DNA of 15,973 nucleotides from Phocaeicola_A sp964444735 (GTDB taxonomy: Bacteria > Bacteroidota > Bacteroidia > Bacteroidales > Bacteroidaceae): positions 1 to 15,973 of the forward strand of contig CAYUIJ010000057.1 in assembly GCA_964444735.1 (NCBI GenBank), read 5' to 3'. Both the position numbers and the translations under genes were made by a program. This document shows positions 8,692 to 15,580 of this stretch, piece by piece. The notes under the pieces are model-generated. The model saw only the letters and a program-made list of their open reading frames with translations, made no database searches and was not told where the DNA came from. How positions within the stretch are numbered: position 1 is the stretch's first letter; the number at the start of each line of letters is the position of its first letter.

Positions 8692-8724
8692 TTCCGTCCT
8701 TCTTTTTGAAAAGGAAGGACGGAA
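8692..8724. terminator. Strong stem-loop between pfp and the lysozyme gene
   Basis: TTCCGTCCTTC (8692-8702) pairs perfectly with GAAGGACGGAA (8714-8724), an 11-bp stem whose loop (T-rich then A-rich) can extend the pairing by about three more base pairs. It begins 15 bases after the pfp stop and ends 15 bases before the lysozyme ATG. There is no T tract on its right; an A tract (8726-8730) follows. On the plus strand it is therefore not a textbook terminator. It may be a partial terminator, an mRNA 3' end stabiliser, or a structure affecting lysozyme translation. Confidence 0.55.
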
Positions 8725-8738
8725 TAAAAAATGCATGT

Positions 8739-9662
8739 ATGGTATCTAAAAATCCTATGAATGCAGCAAAGGCTTCCAAACGCAAGAAGGCTGATGTTTC
8801 TCAAAAAGCGGGTCTGGGAAATACCTCTCGCAGGAAGACTTCCGCAAATAGAAAAAAAACGGGGAAAAAGGGAAAAAGCAAGAGTAAAATATGGGAAGAG
8901 ACACCCCGATGGCTTATATGGAGCGTAACGGCATTAGCAGCCGTGCTGTATCTTTTCTATATCTATAACAATGAGTTGAAACCTTACTTTTACCGATGGG
9001 ATTTTGGCAATACCTACAGAGGACACCCGGTTGTGCATGGCATTGACATCTCACATCATCAGGGAGAGATAAACTGGAAAGATCTGGCAAAGGCCGGTCA
9101 GGAAGGATCCGGCATACATTTTGTGTTTATAAAAGCTACCGAAGGTTCAGACTGGCTGGATTCCACCTTTCAGAAAAACTTTGATGAGGCCCGTAAAAAC
9201 GGTTTTATAAGAGGTGCCTATCATTTCTTCAGTAATACATCGCCGGCTGAAAAACAAGCCGATTTCTTTTGCAGCCAGGTAAAGCTTATGCCGAATGACC
9301 TGCCGCCGGTACTTGATGTTGAAACCAAGGGTGATTATAGTGAAGATTCTTTGCGCATTGAGGTGAAAAACTGGTTGCGCAAGGTTGAGGCGCATTTTGG
9401 TATAAAGCCTATTATTTACGCATCGCGCAAGATCAAGGAGCGTTACCTTACCGATTCCGTACTTGACAGTTATTCTTTCTGGATTGCCCATTATTATGCA
9501 GACTCGCTGACCTATGACGGAGAGTGGGCTTTCTGGCAGCACACAGACAGGGGGAGGCTGCCGGGAATAAAGGGAAGGGTAGACATGAATGTTTATAATG
9601 GCAGTCTGGAATCCTTGAAGAAACTGACGCTGGCCGGTGATACCCTTGTTTTCGCAAAATAA
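8739..9662 (+). CDS. GH25 family lysozyme with N-terminal membrane anchor
   Basis: I start this at ATG 8739, giving 307 residues. An in-frame extension to 8475 exists but overlaps pfp and is not protein-like. Residues 1-55 are very basic (Lys/Arg/Ser-rich), residues 57-77 form one hydrophobic helix (LIWSVTALAAVLYLFYIY), and the rest is a glycoside hydrolase family 25 domain, so it is probably a type II anchored protein facing the periplasm. GH25 hallmarks are HGIDISHHQGEINW (Asp103), FIKATEG (130-136), YHFFS, the catalytic pair Asp193 and Glu195 in VLDVET, FWQHTD (265-270) and GIKGRVDMNVYNGS. These enzymes cleave the MurNAc-GlcNAc bond of peptidoglycan. A second ATG at 8757 is possible. Confidence 0.9.
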   Translation: MVSKNPMNAAKASKRKKADVSQKAGLGNTSRRKTSANRKKTGKKGKSKSKIWEETPRWLIWSVTALAAVLYLFYIYNNELKPYFYRWDFGNTYRGHPVVHGIDISHHQGEINWKDLAKAGQEGSGIHFVFIKATEGSDWLDSTFQKNFDEARKNGFIRGAYHFFSNTSPAEKQADFFCSQVKLMPNDLPPVLDVETKGDYSEDSLRIEVKNWLRKVEAHFGIKPIIYASRKIKERYLTDSVLDSYSFWIAHYYADSLTYDGEWAFWQHTDRGRLPGIKGRVDMNVYNGSLESLKKLTLAGDTLVFAK

Positions 9663-10065
9663 AGAAGCGGGAATCTGCGGCTTATATTGGCTATGATAAT
9701 ATCAAAAGGCTGCATTCCTTTGAGAAGAAAGGCATCACCGGGATAACCTGTCCAGGTTTGTCCCCTAATATATATTGTTACGCGTCAGTCATCCATGTCA
9801 ATGGATGCCAGCGGATATGCTCCCGCATTGTGGCAAGAATAGCCATGACAGAGATTACGCATCCCATACCATGAACGGGTCTTCCTTTTAAATCGTCATC
9901 AAGCGGTTCACCAGGTATGAGACTGACAGTTTCGTGACATCCTGACGAAAAGCAGTGTCTGTAACCGTCTTTTTCCGTGAGTTCCGGGCATTCACAGAGT
10001 CCGAAAGGTTTCAGTCCGCCCTTACAGGCAAATTGTGACCGGATACTATGAAAATGAGGATTTAT

Positions 10066-10078
10066 ACAGTTAAACTGT
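10066..10078. promoter_or_regulatory. 13-base palindrome upstream of the Zorya-like operon, candidate operator
   Basis: ACAGTT-A-AACTGT is a perfect 6-bp inverted repeat with a one-base centre, 31 bases upstream of the -7 box. GTTAAAC within it recurs at 10079-10085. The position and symmetry suit a dimeric regulator, but no regulator gene is next to it. Confidence 0.35.
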
Positions 10079-10085
10079 GTTAAAC

Positions 10086-10094
10086 GGGGGGGGG
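10086..10094. repeat. G9 homopolymer in the promoter region
   Basis: Nine consecutive G residues lie 14 bases upstream of the -7 box of the zorA-like operon, in otherwise A+T-rich sequence. The tract occupies the place where the -33 element should be, so a change in length would alter promoter geometry. Confidence 0.8.
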
Positions 10095-10108
10095 TAATAA
10101 TAAAACGC

Positions 10109-10116
10109 TAACTTTG
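10109..10116 (+). promoter_or_regulatory. -7 box of the Zorya-like operon
   Basis: TAACTTTG is a perfect match to the Bacteroides -7 consensus TAnnTTTG. Transcription would start near 10123, giving a leader of 40 to 80 bases depending on the true start codon. No TTTG is present at the normal -33 distance, where the G9 tract lies instead. Confidence 0.6.
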
Positions 10117-10165
10117 CAGAATAAAACGTCACGGACGGGCAGATAAAGGGTTTTGCTGCCCCGAC

Positions 10166-11821
10166 TTGAGGCAACATAAAAGAAAGCTGGAAAGGAACTC
10201 AACACATGTTTCTGACCTGTCTACAAAAAAAAGAAAAAATAACAGCGTGGAACAATCTGCTCAAACTCATAACTTGTCTGTTTCAACTGATACTTGCGTT
10301 TGCCTGGGCATTATTGTCATTATGGCTATCGTCTGTTTCATCCTTGTACTTCAATACAAGAACAACGAAAAACTGGCGGCTAACCGCCGCATAGTTGAAT
10401 ACTTTCCCACTTTGGTTTCCACCCTTGGCGTGCTGGGTACGTTCTGGGGTATCACCAAAGGCCTGATGACTTTCGACACCTCTGACCTTGACCGGTCCAT
10501 TCCGGGCCTGCTCGATGGCCTGAAGACTGCTTTCTTTACTTCGCTGGCCGGTATGACTGGTTCTATGTTTCTCTCTGCTTTCATCAACAAGAAACAGGAC
10601 GAAAGAGACGGAGGCGTTTCCGACATCAACCAGGCTGCTGGAGAAATCACCAAGTCCGTAAAGGCGATGAGCGATGCCAATACCGAAACCATACGTTCTA
10701 TCCAGCGGCAGCTTACTGAGCAGGAGGCTGACCGCAAAGCCTTTTACCGTACAGTGGGAGAGGTGATGTCCAAGATGCAGGACACACAGAAAACAATAAC
10801 TTCCGCCATTGATTCGCTGGTGGTATTGCAACGCAGTCAGGAAAGCTCTCTTGCCGACCTTAAAGAAACCACAACACAACAAGCTTCCTCCATCAGCTCT
10901 GTGGCGCGGCATTCACAGGAGGTCAGTGAATACACGCGTCATCTCGGTGAGATTCTTGACGTTATTTCCGGCATGAGCGGAACGGAGGACGAGATTAACG
11001 AAAAGGCCGGCAGANNNNNNNNNNAAGAGATTATTCACGGTGAAGTCATTGAGATTGAGGATAACATGGCTAAGACCAACCAACTGTTGGAAAGCAAATT
11101 CGATGAGTTTACCGGACTGCTCAAAAAGAGCAATACGGAAGCTCTTGTGGAGGTGATGAAAAAAGTCACCGAGAAATTCCAAAAGCAGATGAATGCCCTT
11201 ATCAACAAGCTCATCCAAGAAAACTTCGATCAACTCAACAAGTCTGTGGAAAAGCTCAATCAATGGCAGCATGAGAACAAGGATATGATTGCTTCACTCA
11301 CTCGTCAGTATAAGGAAATGTCCGACAATTTCGAGACTGCTTCCTCTTCGCTCACCCGTGTCAAGGACGACACGGCTTCGCTTGTCAGCGAGGGCGGCAA
11401 ACTGCGTCAGCTTGTCAATGCGCTTAATCAGGTTATTATCGAGGACAAGAGGTTTATTGAAGTCACCAAGGAACTGCATGAGACAGCCAGCCTGTCCAAA
11501 TCAAATATGAAATCGTTCAACGAATCCGTCAAGACACTTAACGAATGGATCCGCAAACAGCGTAACTTCGTGGAAGGTGTACAACTGCTTATCGCCAAGC
11601 TTGAAGAGCTTGACAAAATCCGTGACTACGGAGAGCAGTTCTGGAAAGGCACGAAAAACAAAATGGAGGAAGGTATTGGCATCATTAAAGGCGGATCGGA
11701 GGCACTCAGGTCGCAGCTCGCTTCTCTTGACCGTCAGTTCTATAACCGCCTGAGCGCAACCCTTGCCGAACTCGACAACTGTATTACTAAAATGGTGGAA
11801 CAAGTCGGAAAACGCAGATAA
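10166..11821 (+). CDS. zorA: ZorA-like MotA/ExbB family motor protein with long cytoplasmic tail
   Basis: The drawn frame (551 residues including 4 unknowns) uses a TTG start. Helix TM1 is at about 44-64 (LGIIVIMAIVCFILVL), TM2 at 79-102 (FPTLVSTLGVLGTFWGITKG) and TM3 at about 116-141 (DGLKTAFFTSLAGMTGSM). TM2 and TM3 are typical of the MotA/TolQ/ExbB proton-channel fold. Residues 142-551 are hydrophilic, rich in Lys, Glu and Gln, and read as helix or coiled coil, matching the long ZorA tail proposed to signal to the effector. In Zorya, five ZorA subunits surround a ZorB dimer and rotate using proton flow. An assembly gap falls at residues 284-287, so tail length is uncertain. The true start may be ATG 10206, which has a good ribosome site but lies out of frame beyond an A8 run, or GTG 10247. 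zorB follows after 2 bases. Confidence 0.8.
   Translation: MRQHKRKLERNSTHVSDLSTKKRKNNSVEQSAQTHNLSVSTDTCVCLGIIVIMAIVCFILVLQYKNNEKLAANRRIVEYFPTLVSTLGVLGTFWGITKGLMTFDTSDLDRSIPGLLDGLKTAFFTSLAGMTGSMFLSAFINKKQDERDGGVSDINQAAGEITKSVKAMSDANTETIRSIQRQLTEQEADRKAFYRTVGEVMSKMQDTQKTITSAIDSLVVLQRSQESSLADLKETTTQQASSISSVARHSQEVSEYTRHLGEILDVISGMSGTEDEINEKAGRXXXXEIIHGEVIEIEDNMAKTNQLLESKFDEFTGLLKKSNTEALVEVMKKVTEKFQKQMNALINKLIQENFDQLNKSVEKLNQWQHENKDMIASLTRQYKEMSDNFETASSSLTRVKDDTASLVSEGGKLRQLVNALNQVIIEDKRFIEVTKELHETASLSKSNMKSFNESVKTLNEWIRKQRNFVEGVQLLIAKLEELDKIRDYGEQFWKGTKNKMEEGIGIIKGGSEALRSQLASLDRQFYNRLSATLAELDNCITKMVEQVGKRR
10191..10205 (+). promoter_or_regulatory. Ribosome binding site placed for ATG 10206, not for the drawn zorA start
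   Basis: AAAGGA at 10191-10196 stands 9 bases before ATG 10206, a good Shine-Dalgarno arrangement for a phylum that often lacks one. The ATG opens a frame that differs from zorA by one base. After it comes an A8 run (10225-10232); one added A would place ATG 10206 in the zorA frame. The TTG at 10166 has only AAAGGG 15 bases away. Confidence 0.45.
11015..11024. other. Assembly gap (10 N) inside zorA
   Basis: Ten N characters interrupt the part of zorA encoding the tail. The protein-like frame resumes in register after the gap (EIIHGEVIEIEDN), which fits a true gap length of 1 modulo 3, but the missing length may be larger than ten. Confidence 0.98.
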
Positions 11822-11823
11822 CT

Positions 11824-12525
11824 ATGGCAAAACCTGATGTATGGCTTTCCGTGTCAGACCTTATGACCGGGCTGATGGTGATTTTTCTCTTTGTCGCAAT
11901 CGCCTATATTAGCCGTGTGCAGAAGAATCAGTCTGTCCTCACCGATTATGTCGAAACCAAAAACGAGCTTCACAACAAACTTGTGAAAGAGTTTGAGGGT
12001 GACACTCTCAAATGGCAAATGGTTATCGGCAAAGACCTTACTATGCACTTCAAAGAGCCGACCGTGCTTTTTACCACCGGCTCGTCTGAACTGACACCGC
12101 GTTTCAAAGAAATTCTTGACGAGTTTCTTCCCCGTTATTTCAACATTCTTTTGAACGACAGCCTGCGTTCCAATATTCAAGAAATCCGCATCGAGGGACA
12201 CACGGATGATGTGCCAATGCCCAGATACGATGCCGACCCGTATATTGCCAATGCAAAATTATCCCAAGAACGCGCCTTATCCGTGCTTAAATATTTTCGT
12301 TCCATGCCGAAGTTTAAGCAGTATTCAGACAAGCAGAAGCAGCTGCTCGAATATTGGTTTACCGCCAACGGACTTTCTTATGGCAAGGCTCTTGACGCGG
12401 ACGGCAATTTCATCATAAGTTCGGGCAAGCCTATTGACCGCGCTTATTCTCGCCGGGTTGAATTCCGTATCGTCACTTCCGGTGATGAAATACTTGAAAA
12501 CTTTGTAAAAGAGAATGCAAAATGA
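11824..12525 (+). CDS. zorB: ZorB-like MotB/OmpA family peptidoglycan-binding motor partner
   Basis: This 233-residue protein has one N-terminal transmembrane helix (about 13-29, LMTGLMVIFLFVAIAYI) led by SD with Asp12, the position of the proton-carrying Asp of MotB and ZorB. A linker follows, then an OmpA-type peptidoglycan-binding domain at about 80-220: FTTGSSELTP, IRIEGHTDD (121-129), LSQERALSVLKYF (146-158) and SRRVEFRI (209-216). It should anchor the motor to the cell wall, with ZorA turning around it. It starts 2 bases after the zorA stop, and its stop overlaps the nuclease start (ATGA, 12522-12525), so the three genes are translationally linked. The length is close to known ZorB. Stator proteins of flagella are unlikely, since no flagellar gene is near. 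Confidence 0.85.
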   Translation: MAKPDVWLSVSDLMTGLMVIFLFVAIAYISRVQKNQSVLTDYVETKNELHNKLVKEFEGDTLKWQMVIGKDLTMHFKEPTVLFTTGSSELTPRFKEILDEFLPRYFNILLNDSLRSNIQEIRIEGHTDDVPMPRYDADPYIANAKLSQERALSVLKYFRSMPKFKQYSDKQKQLLEYWFTANGLSYGKALDADGNFIISSGKPIDRAYSRRVEFRIVTSGDEILENFVKENAK

Positions 12526-13517
12526 GCTTTGACTTTTACATAAACAGAGGAATCATAGCTGCGTCAGATAACGCAGAGGAAGAATCCATGCCTATTTGTG
12601 ACTTTCCAAGCCTAAAGAAGTGCCTTACTGACATGGGCATACAGATCGGACATGCTGGCGCATGGCGTTCTGTCGGAACGGTCGATGTGTTGCCCGAAGA
12701 TATCGGCAAACGCATTCTCTTCAAAAACAACGGCATCTTCTATATTGATGACGATGGTGTGAAACGCCGTGGCTTTATGTATAAAACCGCTTTCTACTTT
12801 GAATACAAAGGCAGGAAGAAGAGACCAAAGTTTCACGTCTGCAAATGCACCGCTATTGAAAATTTTGGCCGTGATGCCTACCGCTTTGCCAATGCAGAGC
12901 CTGTAAAAGTCTATTCCCGTAATGCCTGTAAGGAAGTGGAAGTCAAGGGAATGGAACTATGTGACTATTGTAGGAACATGCTGATGAACGAAGAGGCAAA
13001 ACGTGTGAGCAATTCTACCGGCTTTGTGGAAATCCTTAAAGAAACGGGTGATGTGGAAAAACCCGCCGAATATAATGTCGATATTTTCGGCTATGTCAAG
13101 AACTGGGAGGAAATATCCCTCAATTACCGTATAAAGCGGAATTTTACCTGCGAACGTTGCGGAACCCATGTAGAAGACGGCTTCGACCGTTCCTTCATGC
13201 AGACTCATCACAAGAATGGAATAAAAACTGACAATCAAGAGGGCAACCTTGAATGTTTGTGCATCAAATGCCATTCGGAAGCGGATGATACGCACCGCCG
13301 TAATTTTTCTTCAGAAGCGCAAAAAGTCGTTATTGACGAATATATGCGAAAATATCACCCGTTGGCGGAATTAAAGTCTGAGGCTGAACAAGTCTCAAGC
13401 ACCTTTCCAAGGCAAGGAGTAGCTGTAGCCGCTGGGTCAGGCCTCTTCGGCCAGGTTGTGACTCCAGAGCAATTTGCCCAGGAGGTCGAGAGTTACAACT
13501 CCAGTTTGGATGAGTAA
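12522..13517 (+). CDS. HNH endonuclease, putative ZorE-type effector
   Basis: This 331-residue protein has an HNH nuclease domain near residues 205-262: CERC (Cys210, Cys213), HHKNG with His229 and His230 at the active site, Asn242, and CIKCH (Cys247, Cys250, His251), the usual treble-clef zinc and metal ligands. Ahead of it is a second cysteine group, CKC (107-109) and CDYC (147-150), likely another zinc site. The N-terminal 100 residues are not recognised. The C-terminus (from about 295) is Ala/Gly/Val-rich. In type II Zorya the third gene, zorE, encodes an HNH DNA nickase, so gene order and the ATGA overlap with zorB argue for that role: cutting phage DNA after the motor senses infection. 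Homology to ZorE outside HNH could not be tested, so I leave the symbol blank. Confidence 0.78.
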   Translation: MSFDFYINRGIIAASDNAEEESMPICDFPSLKKCLTDMGIQIGHAGAWRSVGTVDVLPEDIGKRILFKNNGIFYIDDDGVKRRGFMYKTAFYFEYKGRKKRPKFHVCKCTAIENFGRDAYRFANAEPVKVYSRNACKEVEVKGMELCDYCRNMLMNEEAKRVSNSTGFVEILKETGDVEKPAEYNVDIFGYVKNWEEISLNYRIKRNFTCERCGTHVEDGFDRSFMQTHHKNGIKTDNQEGNLECLCIKCHSEADDTHRRNFSSEAQKVVIDEYMRKYHPLAELKSEAEQVSSTFPRQGVAVAAGSGLFGQVVTPEQFAQEVESYNSSLDE

Positions 13518-13563
13518 CAAAAGATTACCTTTTAAAGTTATCTTGAACCTTTGTTTATCCCGG

Positions 13564-13575
13564 ACTTACGTAAGT
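13564..13575. promoter_or_regulatory. 12-base perfect palindrome upstream of uvrC
   Basis: ACTTACGTAAGT is fully self-complementary and lies 69 bases upstream of the uvrC -7 box, between the nuclease gene and uvrC. It could bind a dimeric regulator. The remainder of 13518-13668 shows no terminator-like hairpin with a T tract. Confidence 0.3.
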
Positions 13576-13620
13576 AATGCATCTGATATTCCCGAATGAC
13601 AGATATGACATTTGTCTTTG

Positions 13621-13651
13621 TTGATGCTTTGAAAAAGATTTGCGTACTTTG
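13621..13651 (+). promoter_or_regulatory. uvrC promoter
   Basis: TTG at 13621-13623 and TACTTTG at 13645-13651 resemble Bacteroides -33 and -7 elements with 21 bases between. The -7 box is one base shorter than TAnnTTTG. The ATG at 13669 follows 17 bases later. Confidence 0.5.
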
Positions 13652-13668
13652 CAGCAAAGATTATAGTC

Positions 13669-15495
13669 ATGGATGAAGGACTTAAAACCAGTGATTATTT
13701 AAGAGACATCGTATTAAATCTTCCGGATAGTCCCGGAATATATCAGTATTTGAATTCAGACGGAGTGATTATCTATATCGGTAAGGCAAAGGATCTGAAA
13801 CGCAGGGTATATTCCTATTTCAGTAAGGAGTATGCGCCAGGAAAGACTCGTGTGCTTGTAAGCAAGATTGCCGATATTCGGTACATAGTAGTCAATACAG
13901 AAGAGGATGCCTTGTTGCTTGAGAATAATTTGATAAAGAAATACAAGCCTCGTTATAATGTTTTGCTGAAAGATGACAAGACTTATCCTTCCATTTGTGT
14001 AAGCAATGAATATTTTCCAAGGGTGTTCCGTACGCGTAAGATTATCCGTAATGGATCGGCTTATTTCGGCCCGTATAGCCATATTCCTTCAATGAATGCC
14101 GTTCTTGAACTGATTAAGCGCCTTTATCCCATACGTACTTGCAATCTCTCTCTTACGCCTGAAAACATTCGCAATGGCAAATTTAATGTGTGTCTGGAAT
14201 ATCATATAAAGAACTGCAAGGCACCCTGTATCGGCTTGCAGAATCATGATGAATACATGCGGAATATTGCCGAAATAAAGGAGATATTGAAAGGAAATAC
14301 ACAGGAAATAACTCGCTCCTTATTAAAGCAAATGCAGAATCTGGCTTCAGAAATGCGTTTTGAAGAAGCTCAGAAAATAAAGGAAAAGTATGAACTGATA
14401 GAAAATTATCGCTCGCGAAGCGAGGTGGTAAGTTCCGTCCTTCACAATATTGATGTGTTTTCGATTGATTGTGATGAGAGCTCTGCATATATAAACTATC
14501 TTCACATTACGAATGGATGCATTAATCAGGCTTTTACTTTTGAATATAAAAAACGGTTGGATGAGACAAAAGAAGAGCTTCTGGCAATGGGTATTGCAGA
14601 GATGCGTGATCGTTATAAAAGCATGTCGCGTGAAATTATTGTTCCTTTTGAAATGGATCTGGAACTGAAAAATGCTACTTTCACCATACCGCAAAAAGGA
14701 GATAAGAAGAAGCTTCTTGAACTCTCTTTGCTCAATGTAAGGCAGTATAAGGCTGACCGTTTGAAACATGCCGAAAAGCTTAATCCGGAGCAAAAAAGTG
14801 TGCGATTGATGAAAGAAATCCAGGAGCAGTTAAAGTTGAAAAAATTGCCTGTGCAGATAGAGTGCTTTGATAATTCGAATATCAGCGGAACAGATGCTGT
14901 TGCCGCATGTGTGGTTTTCAAGAAAGCCAGACCTTCGAAGAAAGATTACCGTAAATATAACATAAAAACCGTGGTAGGACCGGATGACTATGCCTCAATG
15001 CAGGAAGTGGTTCGTCGACGTTATCAACGTGCAATCAATGAAGGTACTCCATTGCCCGATTTGATTATTACGGATGGGGGGAAAGGTCAAATGGAGGTTG
15101 TACGGCAGGTGGTAGAAGACGAGTTGCATTTGAATGTTCCTATAGCTGGATTGGCCAAGGATAATCGTCACCGGACATCTGAAATGTTGTATGGTTTTCC
15201 ACCGGTGGTAATTGGTATAAAACAAGGAACCCCCCTCTTCCATCTTTTAGAGAATATTCAGGATGAAGTGCATCGTTTTGCCATTACATTCCATCGAAAT
15301 AAACGAAGTAAGCGTCAGATTGCCTCTGTGCTTGATGATATAAAAGGAATAGGTGAAAAGACGAAAAACCTTTTATTGAAAGAGTACAAGAGTGTGAAAC
15401 GAATACGTGAGACATCGTTTGACGAGCTGTCACAATTGATAGGAACAGCAAAGGCAAAAGCGTTAATTGAGGGGTTGAATAATGTGTCTGACTGA
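13669..15495 (+). CDS. uvrC: UvrABC excinuclease subunit C
   Basis: UvrC makes the two incisions around a DNA lesion in nucleotide excision repair, acting with UvrA and UvrB. This 608-residue protein has all expected parts: the GIY-YIG nuclease domain at the N-terminus (GIY 23-25, YIG 36-38) for the 3' cut, a UVR domain that binds UvrB at about 215-250, the RNase H-like nuclease domain for the 5' cut (ECFDNSNISG with Asp401, and ITDGGKGQ with Asp469), and a C-terminal helix-hairpin-helix pair (DIKGIGEKTKNLLL onward). The length is normal. The start at 13669 is close to its promoter. The upstream neighbour is the Zorya-like operon; downstream is a transposase remnant. Confidence 0.96.
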   Translation: MDEGLKTSDYLRDIVLNLPDSPGIYQYLNSDGVIIYIGKAKDLKRRVYSYFSKEYAPGKTRVLVSKIADIRYIVVNTEEDALLLENNLIKKYKPRYNVLLKDDKTYPSICVSNEYFPRVFRTRKIIRNGSAYFGPYSHIPSMNAVLELIKRLYPIRTCNLSLTPENIRNGKFNVCLEYHIKNCKAPCIGLQNHDEYMRNIAEIKEILKGNTQEITRSLLKQMQNLASEMRFEEAQKIKEKYELIENYRSRSEVVSSVLHNIDVFSIDCDESSAYINYLHITNGCINQAFTFEYKKRLDETKEELLAMGIAEMRDRYKSMSREIIVPFEMDLELKNATFTIPQKGDKKKLLELSLLNVRQYKADRLKHAEKLNPEQKSVRLMKEIQEQLKLKKLPVQIECFDNSNISGTDAVAACVVFKKARPSKKDYRKYNIKTVVGPDDYASMQEVVRRRYQRAINEGTPLPDLIITDGGKGQMEVVRQVVEDELHLNVPIAGLAKDNRHRTSEMLYGFPPVVIGIKQGTPLFHLLENIQDEVHRFAITFHRNKRSKRQIASVLDDIKGIGEKTKNLLLKEYKSVKRIRETSFDELSQLIGTAKAKALIEGLNNVSD

Positions 15496-15580
15496 TATTT
15501 AACGTGATTTCGATGAATTATAAGTTATTTTATGATGACTATCGGAAGTTGCTGTAACTTTATAGTACGCTGCATTACAG

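Larger units (their letters stand above)
9778..10107 (-). pseudogene. Open frame without start codon, possible decayed gene
   Basis: The gap 9663-10165 has no intact gene. The minus-strand frame ending at TAA (9780-9778) stays open for about 109 codons back to a stop at 10110-10108, but has no usable start; its first Met leaves only about 30 residues. The translation has protein-like stretches (SQFACKGGLKPFGLCECPEL, HETVSLIPGEPLDDDLKG) with several Cys. I do not recognise it. It may be the remnant of a gene displaced when the downstream operon arrived, or a chance open frame. The rest, 9663-9777, holds nothing I can name. Confidence 0.25.

Noticed and set aside
8475..8738. N-terminal extension of the lysozyme frame into pfp
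   Set aside because: It would overlap pfp by about 200 bases, and the translation is not protein-like; ATG 8739 fits the basic segment plus membrane anchor.
10166..12525. Flagellar stator or Tol/Exb energy-transduction pair
   Set aside because: No flagellar, TonB or TolA gene is near; the first protein has a very long cytoplasmic tail, and the partner is coupled to an HNH nuclease, all of which fit Zorya better.
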